Translations under genes and position numbers: made by a program
In this document: positions 1 through 8,982 of the stretch, one piece after another
How the letters are laid out: each line of letters opens with the position of its first letter
Position numbering within the stretch: position 1 is the first letter of the stretch
Assembly (NCBI GenBank): GCA_947446575.1
Contig: CANFHC010000008.1
Location: 1 to 64,000, forward strand
Source: Bacteriovoracaceae bacterium
GTDB lineage: Bacteria; Bdellovibrionota; Bacteriovoracia; Bacteriovoracales; Bacteriovoracaceae
Reading direction: 5' to 3'
DNA length: 64,000 bases
Notes under the pieces: model-generated
What the model was told of the DNA's origin: nothing
Databases searched by the model: none
Seen by the model: the letters and a program-made list of their open reading frames with translations, nothing else

Positions 1-176
1 GAGGCAAGCCACATGCTTCCTAAAACAATCAAACCTGCCGCAAGATATCCCCAAAAAATCATGGGTAGCCCATAAGATTTTAAAATAATGGTTGATGAAT
101 TGGTCTTAGTGTTTGATATGATTTCCGTGCGATCAACTTCATCAGTGCCAACAGGGAATATATACATGAGTCCCAT
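1..176 (-). CDS. Partial membrane protein, N-terminal end only
   Basis: An open frame starts at an ATG at 176 and runs off the left edge without a stop, giving 58 codons. A purine-rich GAAGGAAAA sits about 8 bases before the ATG and is a good ribosome-binding site. The first 35 residues are polar. Residues 37-58 form a hydrophobic segment that looks like a membrane anchor. It is divergent from the phosphatase gene at 272. I do not recognise the family, and the rest of the protein is outside the window. Confidence 0.5.
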   Translation of the reverse strand, partial: MGLMYIFPVGTDEVDRTEIISNTKTNSSTIILKSYGLPMIFWGYLAAGLIVLGSMWLA

Positions 177-271
177 AGTCAATTTTCCTTCAATTTACAA
201 GAATCCAATAGGCGTTTATCATAGAAGCTAGTGTTTAGAAAATAAAGGTCAAATCGCTACGGAGAGTGATT

Positions 272-1087
272 ATGTTAATGTGTAGAAGAACTTTACTATT
301 TCTTTTTTGCTTGTTCTTATATTCCTTCGTGACATTTGCCAGAACAGTCGTCATCTCTGATATCGACGATACACTTAAACAGGCCAATTCTGTGGGAACG
401 GCTCCGGAGCAAATCTATCACTTTCTAAAAAAAGTACCGTACCTAGATATGCGCAATCTTTTTAATGAAATAAAAAATAACGAGAAAAAAAATCTTGGAA
501 CGATTAGATTTTTTTATGTCTCTGCTGCAAAAGATTTTACTTTTAATGCAGATAAGTGGATTCAGAAAAATCAGTTTCCAATAGGTCGCTCGACTCTTAA
601 AACGTTAAATGAAAAGCGCTCAACGTACGATTTTAAACACGCCGTTATTAAAGACATAATTGAAGCTGAAAAAAAGACTTTAAACGTCGAAGAAAATGAA
701 TCTCTTCATATCCTTATGTTTGGTGACAATGCTCAAGCAGATGCGATGGTTTATAGTGATCTTACTCATGAGATGCATCTTGATTCGGCCATTTTTATTC
801 GCGATGTAAGAGCAGAGGCTACTTTTTTTAATTCAACATTGCCTATTAAAAAAATTATAGGTGTGAACTATTTTTTTTCCGAAGTTGAACTTTTAGCATT
901 TCCTGAATTTCATTTAATTAATCCAGATTTAAAATTAAAAACTTATGACAATTATAAAAGAAGAGCTTTAATTCCTCAATACACGCTAAAAACACTTTCT
1001 CGAAGATTGGAAAGTTTATATGGTGACAAGTCACGGGCCGCGAGTGATGCACTAAATTTTTGGAATGATTATTACTCACGGTTCTAA
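272..1087 (+). CDS. Secreted APP1-type (DUF2183) HAD phosphatase
   Basis: This 271-residue protein starts with a hydrophobic signal segment ending near TFA, followed directly by the HAD nucleophile motif DIDDT at about residue 30. A later GDNAQAD motif matches the acidic motif of the APP1/DUF2183 phosphatidate phosphatase family. Yeast APP1 dephosphorylates phosphatidate, so a lipid-phosphate substrate in the periplasm is plausible but inferred. ATG 272 is preferred over the upstream in-frame GTG at 266 because GGAG at 261-264 is then correctly spaced. It is a single gene, convergent with the dpp operon. A second DUF2183 protein lies at 17293-18453. Confidence 0.75.
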   Translation: MLMCRRTLLFLFCLFLYSFVTFARTVVISDIDDTLKQANSVGTAPEQIYHFLKKVPYLDMRNLFNEIKNNEKKNLGTIRFFYVSAAKDFTFNADKWIQKNQFPIGRSTLKTLNEKRSTYDFKHAVIKDIIEAEKKTLNVEENESLHILMFGDNAQADAMVYSDLTHEMHLDSAIFIRDVRAEATFFNSTLPIKKIIGVNYFFSEVELLAFPEFHLINPDLKLKTYDNYKRRALIPQYTLKTLSRRLESLYGDKSRAASDALNFWNDYYSRF

Positions 1088-1112
1088 ATTTTTTGAAATT
1101 CAACCATGTTAT

Positions 1113-2066
1113 TTATTGAGCAACAAAACAAGCAACCTCTCGGCCTTGTTTTATTTCTAAAAGTGGAACACTTTTTTTACATGATTCTTGAGCATAAGGA
1201 CATCTTGGTTCAAACGCACATCCCACAGGTAAGTTAAGTGCAGATGGGAGTTCACCTTTAACAGTTATATGTTCTGAATTTTCTCGACGATTCGTTTGAG
1301 GCGCACTTTCAAGAAGAATTTTTGTATAGGGGTGTAGTGGATTATTAAAAATTTGATCGCGAGTTCCATACTCAACTACTCGGCCCAAATACATAACCAT
1401 AATTCTATCTGACATGTGTTGAATAACTGAGAGGTCATGAGATATGAATAAGTAGGCAAGAGAGAATTCTTTTTGCAATTCCAAAAGCAAATTCAAAACT
1501 TGAGCCTGAATAGAAACATCTAAAGCTGAAACTGGTTCATCTAAAATTAATATTTCAGGTTGAAGCATTAGAGCGCGAGCGATGCCTAATCTTTGTCTTT
1601 GACCACCGCTAAAATGATGAGGGTAACGAGTGGCAAACTCTTCTCTTAAACCAACTTTTTTCATCATTTCTAAAACTAGATCTTTAATCTCAGCGCTAGA
1701 TTTTTGCGTATTGATAACGAGTGGATCTGCAATGATATCGATTGCTTTTTTTCTAGGATTAAGGGATTGATAAGGGTCCTGAAACACCATTTGAATAGCA
1801 GAGTGAAATTCAGCACCTGTAAAACTATCAAAAGGCTTTCCAATAAGTTCAATATTTCCGTTTGTTCTAGCTTCTAATTTTGTGAGCACTTTTGCCAAAG
1901 TACTTTTTCCGCAGCCTGATTCTCCAACAATCCCAAGAGTTTCTTTTCTATCAACATGAAAATGAATATTTGTAAGGGCCTTTAATTTTAGTGTCGGCAT
2001 CATTAGTTTTTTTATGTCGTAAACTTTATCAAGGCCTGAAACTTTTAGGAGATTTGATTCTGACAT
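1113..2066 (-). CDS. dppF: Dipeptide ABC transporter ATP-binding protein DppF
   Basis: This is the second cytoplasmic ATPase of an Opp/Dpp-family peptide importer. Visible motifs are Walker A GESGCGKS, signature FSGGQRQRLGIARAL, Walker B ILILDEP and a switch His in ISHDLSV. The C-terminus has the Cys-containing CAFEPRCPYA motif typical of the oligopeptide/dipeptide ATPase C-terminal domain. The start at 2066 lies two bases beyond the dppD stop, so translation is probably coupled. An in-frame start at 2096 would overlap dppD. It is the last gene of dppABCDF. Confidence 0.93.
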   Translation of the reverse strand: MSESNLLKVSGLDKVYDIKKLMMPTLKLKALTNIHFHVDRKETLGIVGESGCGKSTLAKVLTKLEARTNGNIELIGKPFDSFTGAEFHSAIQMVFQDPYQSLNPRKKAIDIIADPLVINTQKSSAEIKDLVLEMMKKVGLREEFATRYPHHFSGGQRQRLGIARALMLQPEILILDEPVSALDVSIQAQVLNLLLELQKEFSLAYLFISHDLSVIQHMSDRIMVMYLGRVVEYGTRDQIFNNPLHPYTKILLESAPQTNRRENSEHITVKGELPSALNLPVGCAFEPRCPYAQESCKKSVPLLEIKQGREVACFVAQ

Positions 2067-2068
2067 AA

Positions 2069-3040
2069 TTATTTTTCCGCCATTGGATGTAAGCATCGAA
2101 GTCCATTTTCAATGATAATAGTTTGATTTAAACAATCATTTTGAGCATTAGTGCATCTCGGATTAAATTGGCATCCTGCTGGTCTATGATGAAATGCTGG
2201 TACGATTCCAGGAATAGAGGGAAGTTCACTTTTTGGTTTTGTCTCAATCGCTCCAGGGCGAGAAGAAAGTAAACCATAAGTATAAGGATGGTGCGGATAC
2301 GTGATAAGTTTTTTAGTCTCTGCTGTTTCTACTATTTCTCCAGCATACATAACCTGCACGCGCTCGCTGAATTCGCTTACGACTCCAAGATCATGAGTGA
2401 CTAGAATGACTGACATATTATTTTTAATTTGTAGTGATTTAATCAACATCAGGATTTGTTTTTGTATCGTTACATCCAGAGCTGTTGTGGGTTCATCCGC
2501 AATCAAAAGTTTGGGACTCGTTGAAATGGCCATGGCAATCATTACTCTTTGGGCCATACCACCAGAGAGCTCAAATGGATAGGCCTTGAGTCTATCTGCA
2601 GGAGAAGTAATTCCTACTTGTGAAAGTAAATCAATGGCTCGCTCGCGTGCTTCTTTTTTTGAGCAATCAATATGGGCAAGAATCGTTTCGACTAATTGAA
2701 ATTCTACTGTAAGAAATGGGTTTAAAGCAGTCATTGGATCTTGGAAAATCATAGAGATTTCACCTCCACGAACTTTTTGCCATTCTTTTTCACTTAAATT
2801 TAATAAATTTTTATTATTAAAAGTGCATTCTTGCGCCTTAATAATAGCACTATCGCCTAAGATCCCCATGAGAGCGAGATTCGTTATACTTTTTCCCGAA
2901 CCAGATTCTCCAACGACACCTAACATCTCTCCTTGCTTAAGAGAAAATGAAAGATCGCGAACTGCATGAATGGGTTCAGGATTTTTATCTGATTTAAAAA
3001 AAATATTAAGATTTTCTACATTTAATAATGTGTCGTTCAT
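2069..3040 (-). CDS. dppD: Dipeptide ABC transporter ATP-binding protein DppD
   Basis: This is the first ATPase subunit of the dipeptide importer, pairing with DppF to drive uptake through DppBC. It has Walker A GESGSGKS, signature LSGGMAQRVMIAMAI, Walker B LLIADEP and the CQFNPRC Cys motif near the C-terminus, as in DppD/OppD. ATG 3040 begins one base after the dppC stop. The longer frame to 3091 would run into dppC and adds no conserved sequence. Co-transcription in dppABCDF is clear from the spacing. Confidence 0.93.
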   Translation of the reverse strand: MNDTLLNVENLNIFFKSDKNPEPIHAVRDLSFSLKQGEMLGVVGESGSGKSITNLALMGILGDSAIIKAQECTFNNKNLLNLSEKEWQKVRGGEISMIFQDPMTALNPFLTVEFQLVETILAHIDCSKKEARERAIDLLSQVGITSPADRLKAYPFELSGGMAQRVMIAMAISTSPKLLIADEPTTALDVTIQKQILMLIKSLQIKNNMSVILVTHDLGVVSEFSERVQVMYAGEIVETAETKKLITYPHHPYTYGLLSSRPGAIETKPKSELPSIPGIVPAFHHRPAGCQFNPRCTNAQNDCLNQTIIIENGLRCLHPMAEK

Positions 3041-3041
3041 T

Positions 3042-3908
3042 TTAGTTCTGCTTTTTGAGACGTGGATCGAGAGCATCTCTGAGTCCATCACCTAAAAGAT
3101 TAAAAGATAATACAGTTACAAGAATACAGATTCCCGGAAGAGTAACCATCCATGGGCTTGACTCGATAAAACTGCGAGCATCTGAGAGCATCGTTCCCCA
3201 TTCTGACATGGGCGCTTGAGCACCAAGACCTAAAAATCCTAGGGCGGCGACATTTAAAATTCCGTCGGAAAATCCTAAACTCGCCTGAACAATTAACGGG
3301 GCCATGCAATTAGGAAGAATTTCAATAAACATAATTCTAAAAGAGCTCGCCCCAAAAAGTTTTGCGGCAAAAACATATTGGCGATTTTTTTCTACCATGA
3401 CTTGTGCGCGTATGATGCGAATAAAATTTGGAACTGCTACTACTGAAACTGCAATGATGGCATTAGTAATTCCAGGGCCCAAGACGGCTACAATTACTAT
3501 AGCGAACAAAATACTCGGAAGAGACATGATGAGATCAGTTAAGCGCATGATGATTCGATCGGTGAATCCACCGTAAAATCCTGCGATGACTCCTAAAAAT
3601 GTTCCACTGATTAAGGCAATAATGACGACGCTGAAACCTACAGCAAGAGATATTCGAGATCCGTAAATAAGACGGCTTAAAAGATCTCGTCCAATATCGT
3701 CTGTTCCAAAAAAATATCCGGCACGGCCGCCTTGTACAAATACAGGTGGAAGTCTGAGGGCATCTGCAAATATTTCTGTCGGATTATGAGGAGCAATAAG
3801 TGGAGCAAATAGCGCGATAAAAACACTAATAATAATAACAACGACACCAATCATGGCACCACGATTTTTTTTCAATTCAAAATAAAGTTCGCTAAAAAAT
3901 ATTTTCAT
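3042..3908 (-). CDS. dppC: Dipeptide ABC transporter permease DppC
   Basis: This 288-residue inner-membrane permease has an N-terminal anchor (about residues 18-38) and the cytoplasmic-to-periplasmic FGTDDIGRDLLSRLIYGSR region typical of DppC/OppC. The EAA loop is visible as AAKLFGASSFRIMFIEILPN. The C-terminus GDGLRDALDPRLK is nearly diagnostic for the family. It forms the translocation pore with DppB. It starts six bases after dppB ends, inside the operon. Confidence 0.94.
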   Translation of the reverse strand: MKIFFSELYFELKKNRGAMIGVVVIIISVFIALFAPLIAPHNPTEIFADALRLPPVFVQGGRAGYFFGTDDIGRDLLSRLIYGSRISLAVGFSVVIIALISGTFLGVIAGFYGGFTDRIIMRLTDLIMSLPSILFAIVIVAVLGPGITNAIIAVSVVAVPNFIRIIRAQVMVEKNRQYVFAAKLFGASSFRIMFIEILPNCMAPLIVQASLGFSDGILNVAALGFLGLGAQAPMSEWGTMLSDARSFIESSPWMVTLPGICILVTVLSFNLLGDGLRDALDPRLKKQN

Positions 3909-3914
3909 GAGATT

Positions 3915-4931
3915 TTAGTTTCGCATTTTAGGGTTTAAGAAATAATAAATTACATCAACAAAAATATTAGTCATAATGATGATGAAAGAAATAATGAGAA
4001 CTCCGCCTTGAATAACTGGATAGTCTCTTGAAGTGATACTTTGAACAATCCATTTACCAATCCCGGGCCATGAAAAAATGGTCTCAGTTAAGATGGCACC
4101 TGTAATGATTGATCCAAATAAAAGTGCGAGTGTGGTAACAATAGGAACCAGAGCATTTCTTAGAGCGTGGATATAAACGATCCGAGTTTTACTCATCCCT
4201 TTAGCTTTTGCAGTTCTAATATAATCTTCACCTAAAACTTCAAGCATTGATGACCTCGTCATGCGTGCGATAACGGCAAGAGGGATTGTACCAAGTGCAG
4301 TAGCAGGTAAGATTAAATGTTTCAGTGCACTCCAAAATGGAGTTAAACCTTCAGCGCGAAGGACACTTGTTTGCAGAGTATCGATTAAATAAAGACCAGA
4401 AAAAACTGGAATATCAAAAACTAAATCAATTCTGCCTGATACGGGAGTAAGGCCTAGTTTTACCGAAAATACTAAAATGAGAATAAGTCCCCACCAAAAA
4501 ATGGGCATAGAATAGCCAATAAGTGATACACTCATTAAAAAATAATCAAAAAAACTATTTCTTTTAATGGCTGCATAGATACCCATTGGTATACCAATGA
4601 GCGTCGCCAGTATTAGTCCGACCATTCCCAATTCAAAAGTAGCAGGAAAACGTTCGATAAATTCTGACCAAACAGAGTTGTTAGAAACTATTGATGTCCC
4701 TAAATTTCCGTGAAGTGCATTTTTTAAGAAGTACCAAAATTGTTGAATGATCGGGAGATCAAGTCCCAACGATTTTTTCATTTCTAGGTAGCGAACCGGA
4801 TCAACTCCGCGCTCGCCAACTAAATTTAAAACCGGATCTCCAGGTATAAGTCTGATCATAAAAAAGCAGATCAAACTTATTCCTAAGAGAGTGGGTATTA
4901 AGTCTAAAAATTTTTTAAGAAAAAATTTCAT
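3915..4931 (-). CDS. dppB: Dipeptide ABC transporter permease DppB
   Basis: This 338-residue permease begins with the DppB/OppB-type segment (PTLLGISLICFFMIRLIPGDP). Its EAA loop is visible as RTAKAKGMSKTRIVYIHALRN. Several hydrophobic helices are obvious, ending in a family-typical DVIYYFLNPKMR. Its ATG directly abuts the dppA stop (TAAATG), so the two are one transcription unit. It partners DppC in the inner membrane. Confidence 0.94.
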   Translation of the reverse strand: MKFFLKKFLDLIPTLLGISLICFFMIRLIPGDPVLNLVGERGVDPVRYLEMKKSLGLDLPIIQQFWYFLKNALHGNLGTSIVSNNSVWSEFIERFPATFELGMVGLILATLIGIPMGIYAAIKRNSFFDYFLMSVSLIGYSMPIFWWGLILILVFSVKLGLTPVSGRIDLVFDIPVFSGLYLIDTLQTSVLRAEGLTPFWSALKHLILPATALGTIPLAVIARMTRSSMLEVLGEDYIRTAKAKGMSKTRIVYIHALRNALVPIVTTLALLFGSIITGAILTETIFSWPGIGKWIVQSITSRDYPVIQGGVLIISFIIIMTNIFVDVIYYFLNPKMRN

Positions 4932-6512
4932 TTATTCTACTGATACGTTAGTGAAATTATCGTGTCCAAGTGGATCAATTTTGTATCCCTTAACATTTTT
5001 TGCCATTGCCTTAAAAACAGTTGAGTGAGCAATTGTTGCCCATGGAGCTTGTTCTTTAAAAATCTTTTGAGCGTCTTTATAAAGAGCAGTTCTTTTTTTC
5101 ACATCAGTTGTCGTTTTTGCATCAACTACATCTTTATTGAATTTTTGATCGCACCATTTAGAGTAATTGCTGCCAGAAGCAATTGATCCACATCCTAAGA
5201 GTGTGTTTAGGAAATTGTCTGGATCCCCATTGTCTCCAGTCCAACCCATTTGCAACATTTGGTGTTCACCCTGGCTTGCTTTTTTTAAGTATGTCGGCCA
5301 ATCGAAGGATAGAAGTTTTACTTTAATTCCAACTTTTGCAAGATCGGCTTGCATTAACTCACCCATCTTCTTTCCGTTTGGATTGTAGGGACGAGATACT
5401 GGAAGAGTCCACATTTCGGTTTCAAATCCATTGGCCAGTCCTGCTTTAGCTAGAAGTGCTTTTGCTTTTTCTACGCTGTATTCATAATCTTTTACAGAAT
5501 CGTTATACGACCAAATCGTTGGAGGAATTGGATTTTTTGCAACAACTGCGTTCCCAAGATAAATAGCGTCGATATATGATTTTTTATTAAGTGCGTGATT
5601 AATTGCCTGGCGGACAAGTAGATTATCAAATGGCTTTTTAGTGACGTTCATTGAAAGATAACCAACATTTAAACCTGCATCTTGCATTACTTTTAGTGCA
5701 GGATTTTTTTTCATCTCAGCTATATCAGATGGACTTGGCTCATTAACGAATTGGCATTCATTTGTTTTTAATTTTTGGTGGCGAACGTTCGCATCTGGAG
5801 TGATAGCAAAAATAAGTTTGTCGATATTTCCGTGTTTTCCCCAAAATTGTGGATTGTTAGAATACTTAATCACACTATCTTTTGCATAAGATTGGAATAG
5901 GAAAGCACCAGTCCCAACTGGAAAATTATCAATATCCGATTTTTTATTTGCCCCAGCTAGTTTTGATCCATATTCTTCTGACAGAATATTCATAAAACTC
6001 ATGGCCATGTTTGCTAAGAAAGTTGCGTCTTGATTTGAAAGTGTGATTTGAACTTTATAAGGATCAAGAATTTTTACTTCTTTTATTGTTTTTCCCATTT
6101 CCATTCCATCAAAGTATTCATATTTTCCACCGCTCACATCGTGGAAGGGATGGGTTTTTACCCTCATTCGATCAATTGAAAAAACGACATCAGTAGCATT
6201 GAAGTCACGCGTTGGTGCAAAATATTTTGTCGTATGAAATTTAACCCCTTTTCTTAAGTTAAAAGTATAAACCAATTTATCTTTTGAAATTTCCCAAGAC
6301 GATGCAAGACTTGGGATAATTTTAGTTGTCCCTTCTTCAAAGCCTACTAGGTTATTATAGAGAGTCGCTGCTGTTGCATTAACAGAAGTTCCATCTGTAA
6401 CTAATTGCGCATTAAATGAACTCGGAGAGCCTTCTGAGCAGTATACGAAATTTTTGGCAAAGGCCTGATTTTGAAATTGGGCAATAAACAAAATTATTAA
6501 AATTGTCTTCAT
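4932..6512 (-). CDS. dppA: Periplasmic dipeptide-binding protein DppA
   Basis: This is a 526-residue extracytoplasmic solute-binding protein of family 5 with a clear signal peptide ending near QAFA. It resembles Escherichia coli DppA along its whole length. Shared blocks include FVYCSEGSPSSFNAQL, VSGGKYEYFDGM, MGWTGDNGDPDNFLNTLL and APWATIAHSTVF. DppA binds dipeptides, and in some species haem or 5-aminolevulinate, and delivers them to DppBC. It is the first gene of dppABCDF, with AGAGG about ten bases before ATG 6512. Peptide uptake would suit a protein-consuming lifestyle, but that is inference. Confidence 0.95.
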   Translation of the reverse strand: MKTILIILFIAQFQNQAFAKNFVYCSEGSPSSFNAQLVTDGTSVNATAATLYNNLVGFEEGTTKIIPSLASSWEISKDKLVYTFNLRKGVKFHTTKYFAPTRDFNATDVVFSIDRMRVKTHPFHDVSGGKYEYFDGMEMGKTIKEVKILDPYKVQITLSNQDATFLANMAMSFMNILSEEYGSKLAGANKKSDIDNFPVGTGAFLFQSYAKDSVIKYSNNPQFWGKHGNIDKLIFAITPDANVRHQKLKTNECQFVNEPSPSDIAEMKKNPALKVMQDAGLNVGYLSMNVTKKPFDNLLVRQAINHALNKKSYIDAIYLGNAVVAKNPIPPTIWSYNDSVKDYEYSVEKAKALLAKAGLANGFETEMWTLPVSRPYNPNGKKMGELMQADLAKVGIKVKLLSFDWPTYLKKASQGEHQMLQMGWTGDNGDPDNFLNTLLGCGSIASGSNYSKWCDQKFNKDVVDAKTTTDVKKRTALYKDAQKIFKEQAPWATIAHSTVFKAMAKNVKGYKIDPLGHDNFTNVSVE

Positions 6513-6549
6513 AGTTGAACGCCTCTTAGGAGTAGATTTTTTAAATAGT

Positions 6550-6589
6550 AATCAATTCTTCAATACTTGAGACATTTTGACAATTGATT
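6550..6589. promoter_or_regulatory. Divergent promoter region dppA / histidine kinase
   Basis: The short gap between the divergent dppA and kinase genes carries an 8-bp inverted repeat, AATCAATT at 6550-6557 and AATTGATT at 6582-6589. Two promoters must lie here or just inside the kinase reading frame. The arms are AT-rich and could arise by chance, so an operator function is only a suggestion. Confidence 0.25.
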
Positions 6590-6676
6590 CTGTGTAATTT
6601 TATTTACTTAAAGATAAAAAGACATGTTTTGTTAGGAATAAGTTTTACTTATTTTAAACATTCCGCCGACAAGTCT

Positions 6677-8173
6677 ATGATGATGGATTATATCGACCAT
6701 ATTGGCCTGTCCAAAAAATTAACGTTTTTAACGTTAGCGTTTACTTTAATCAGCTCGTTTGCAATTTTAGCCTGCGTTTATTTTTTTACTTTTCGTTTGA
6801 ATGAGAAGTTTTTAATAAATGAGCTCAAAGAGCGACAGGTTATGATCGAGCATTCCTTTGTTGAGCCATTATGGAATTTTGATCAATTACAGATTGAAGA
6901 AGTTTCAAAATCATTAATTGGACTTAATGGTTATGGCAATATAACAGCGGTGAGAGTGATTGATTCGTCTGGAAATATTTTATTTCAAGCTCCAGTAATT
7001 AACTCCAGTCATATTTCATTTGATGAATACGCGAAAAGACCTTTTACGAAAGTGGGAATTACACAAATCAAAAAAGCGAACGAAATTTTAGGAACTGTCC
7101 AAATTGTCTTCACAACTGAAGCAACTGTTGAAAATTATCGAGGTCTCTTGTTTCGCATTTTTTCAATTTCATGTTGTTTAATTTGTCTTACTTGCATCTG
7201 GATTTATTTTTTCTTTGATAAAAACTTAACAAATCCATTAAATAAATTATTAGAGCACGTAAAACAACTAAAAAATGAAAAATATGAAGTAAGAGAATAT
7301 ATAAATATTTCTTCTGAATTACAGCTAATTGGAAATGCTCTTAATTTTACATCAACTTTGATAAATAAAAGAAATAACGATTTAAAAAATCATACTGAAA
7401 ACTTAGAAAAGTTAATAGAAGAGCGAACTTCAGAGTTAGAAAGTCAAATTGTGAAAAATATTAATGCTTCGAGATTGGTTGCTGTCGGTGAAATTGCATC
7501 AGATATTGCGCATGAAATTAATAATCCTCTAATGGTGATAAACGGACAGGTTTTTAAAATAAAACGCCAATTAACACATGTTGACCAAGAATATCGAGAA
7601 AGTATTGAGCAGCCATTAGAAAAGATAACTTTAATGAGTGAGCGAATTGTAAAAATTATTACTGGGCTCAAACTTATTTCTAGAGATGGTCACGGTGATG
7701 CGATGATTGAATTTTCGCTTCCCAAAATGATTGATGAAATTAAAATATTAACTGAAATGAAAATTAAATCTCAAGATATTAAATTTACTATTTTAATGCC
7801 TGAGAATGTTGGAATTATTCATGGCAGAGAAGTGCAAATTTCTCAAGTTTTAGTAAATCTTATTAATAATGCAGTTGATGCCGTTTCTCCATTAGATAAT
7901 AAATGGATTACTCTCGAAGTTTCAGATTTAGATGATGTTATTAAGTTTGCTGTTACTGATTGTGGTAATGGAATTTCCACTGAATTACAGATAAAAATAA
8001 TGAATCCTTTTTTCACGACTAAAGAGGTAGGTAAAGGAACTGGACTTGGTTTAAGTATATCGAAAGGGATCGTCAAAGAGCATGGTGGAGATTTTTATTA
8101 TAATGATAAAGTAATCAATACTCAGTTTGTTTTTACGATAAGAAAGAAAAGTAATCAATTAAATGTTGCCTAA
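6677..8173 (+). CDS. Orphan membrane sensor histidine kinase
   Basis: This protein of about 498 residues has two transmembrane helices flanking a periplasmic sensor domain, then a HAMP-like linker and a coiled coil (EERTSELESQI). The HisKA box is GEIASDIAHEINNPL with the phospho-acceptor His near residue 279. The HATPase boxes are N (NLINNAVDA), G1 (DCGNGIS), F (FFTTK) and G2 (GKGTGLGL). It should autophosphorylate and pass phosphate to a response regulator, but none is encoded next to it. I start it at the ATG cluster at 6677. The open frame reaches a TTG at 6584, which lacks a ribosome-binding site. It is probably co-transcribed with the binding protein 20 bases downstream, which may help sensing. 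Confidence 0.88.
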   Translation: MMMDYIDHIGLSKKLTFLTLAFTLISSFAILACVYFFTFRLNEKFLINELKERQVMIEHSFVEPLWNFDQLQIEEVSKSLIGLNGYGNITAVRVIDSSGNILFQAPVINSSHISFDEYAKRPFTKVGITQIKKANEILGTVQIVFTTEATVENYRGLLFRIFSISCCLICLTCIWIYFFFDKNLTNPLNKLLEHVKQLKNEKYEVREYINISSELQLIGNALNFTSTLINKRNNDLKNHTENLEKLIEERTSELESQIVKNINASRLVAVGEIASDIAHEINNPLMVINGQVFKIKRQLTHVDQEYRESIEQPLEKITLMSERIVKIITGLKLISRDGHGDAMIEFSLPKMIDEIKILTEMKIKSQDIKFTILMPENVGIIHGREVQISQVLVNLINNAVDAVSPLDNKWITLEVSDLDDVIKFAVTDCGNGISTELQIKIMNPFFTTKEVGKGTGLGLSISKGIVKEHGGDFYYNDKVINTQFVFTIRKKSNQLNVA

Positions 8174-8193
8174 GAATTGATAATAGGATTGAA

Positions 8194-8952
8194 ATGAAAA
8201 AGAAAATACTTTGTTCTATAGCGATGCTATGTTCTAGCACGCTTTGGGCCGATGATATATCATTAAGCTCAGACCTTTGGTGTCCATATGCTTGCGAATC
8301 TAACTCCAGCTCACCAGGCTTTATGGTGGAAATAGCTAAAGTGATTTTAGAAGGTGAGGGCCATAAAGTTAACTATACAACAATCAATTGGGCTCGTGCA
8401 GTCTCAGAAACTAAAACTGGAAAGTTTGCTGGTATTATTGGAGCAAGTCGTGCGGATGTTGTGGGCTTTGTATTGCCTTCAGTTCCAACAGGATTTAATT
8501 CTAACTATTTTTGGGTAATAAAAGATAATAACTGGTCATACAAAGACGTAAAGTCGTTATCAGGAAAAAAGATTGGGCTTATTAATTCCTATTCTTATGG
8601 CAACGAAATAGATAATGAAGTTCAAAAGAAAAATCCAAACTATATAATTGTCTCGGGAAATGATGCTCTAAAAAAATTAATTCGAATGACTGATATAAAA
8701 CGTCTTGATGGGTTTGTAGAAAATCCTAATGTGTTAAATTATCTCTTAAAAGATATGCCAGAATTTAAAAATCATTTTAAAATAGTTAGTAAGAATGTCG
8801 CTAATGATCCTGATTTATTCGTAGCCTTTTCCCCAAGTAATCCGAATTCAAAAAAATATGCCCAACTTATATCTGATGGGATGTCTAATTTGCGAAAAAG
8901 TGGAAAATTAAAAACAATATTAAGTAAATACGGTGTCAGTGATTGGAAATAA
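8194..8952 (+). CDS. Periplasmic solute-binding protein, family 3-like
   Basis: This 252-residue protein has a signal peptide ending at LWA. It has the layout of amino-acid-type (SBP_bac_3) binding proteins: an N-terminal SDLWCPYACES region, PGFMVEIAKVIL, and the interdomain block LSGKKIGLINSYSYGNEID. There are no ABC permease or ATPase genes beside it. It follows an orphan histidine kinase by 20 bases, so it may feed a signalling system rather than an importer. That link is inference from position. Two Cys in WCPYACES could form a disulphide. Confidence 0.75.
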   Translation: MKKKILCSIAMLCSSTLWADDISLSSDLWCPYACESNSSSPGFMVEIAKVILEGEGHKVNYTTINWARAVSETKTGKFAGIIGASRADVVGFVLPSVPTGFNSNYFWVIKDNNWSYKDVKSLSGKKIGLINSYSYGNEIDNEVQKKNPNYIIVSGNDALKKLIRMTDIKRLDGFVENPNVLNYLLKDMPEFKNHFKIVSKNVANDPDLFVAFSPSNPNSKKYAQLISDGMSNLRKSGKLKTILSKYGVSDWK

Positions 8953-8955
8953 AAA

Positions 8956-8976
8956 AAGCCTCCGAAAAGGAGGCTT
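8956..8976. terminator. Bidirectional Rho-independent terminator
   Basis: An 8-bp perfect stem, AAGCCTCC at 8956-8963 and GGAGGCTT at 8969-8976, closes a GAAAA loop. The run of seven A at 8951-8957 becomes a T-tract on the minus strand, so the hairpin best ends the phnDCE operon. It can also stop the plus-strand binding-protein transcript. Confidence 0.85.
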
Positions 8977-8982
8977 GAATAT

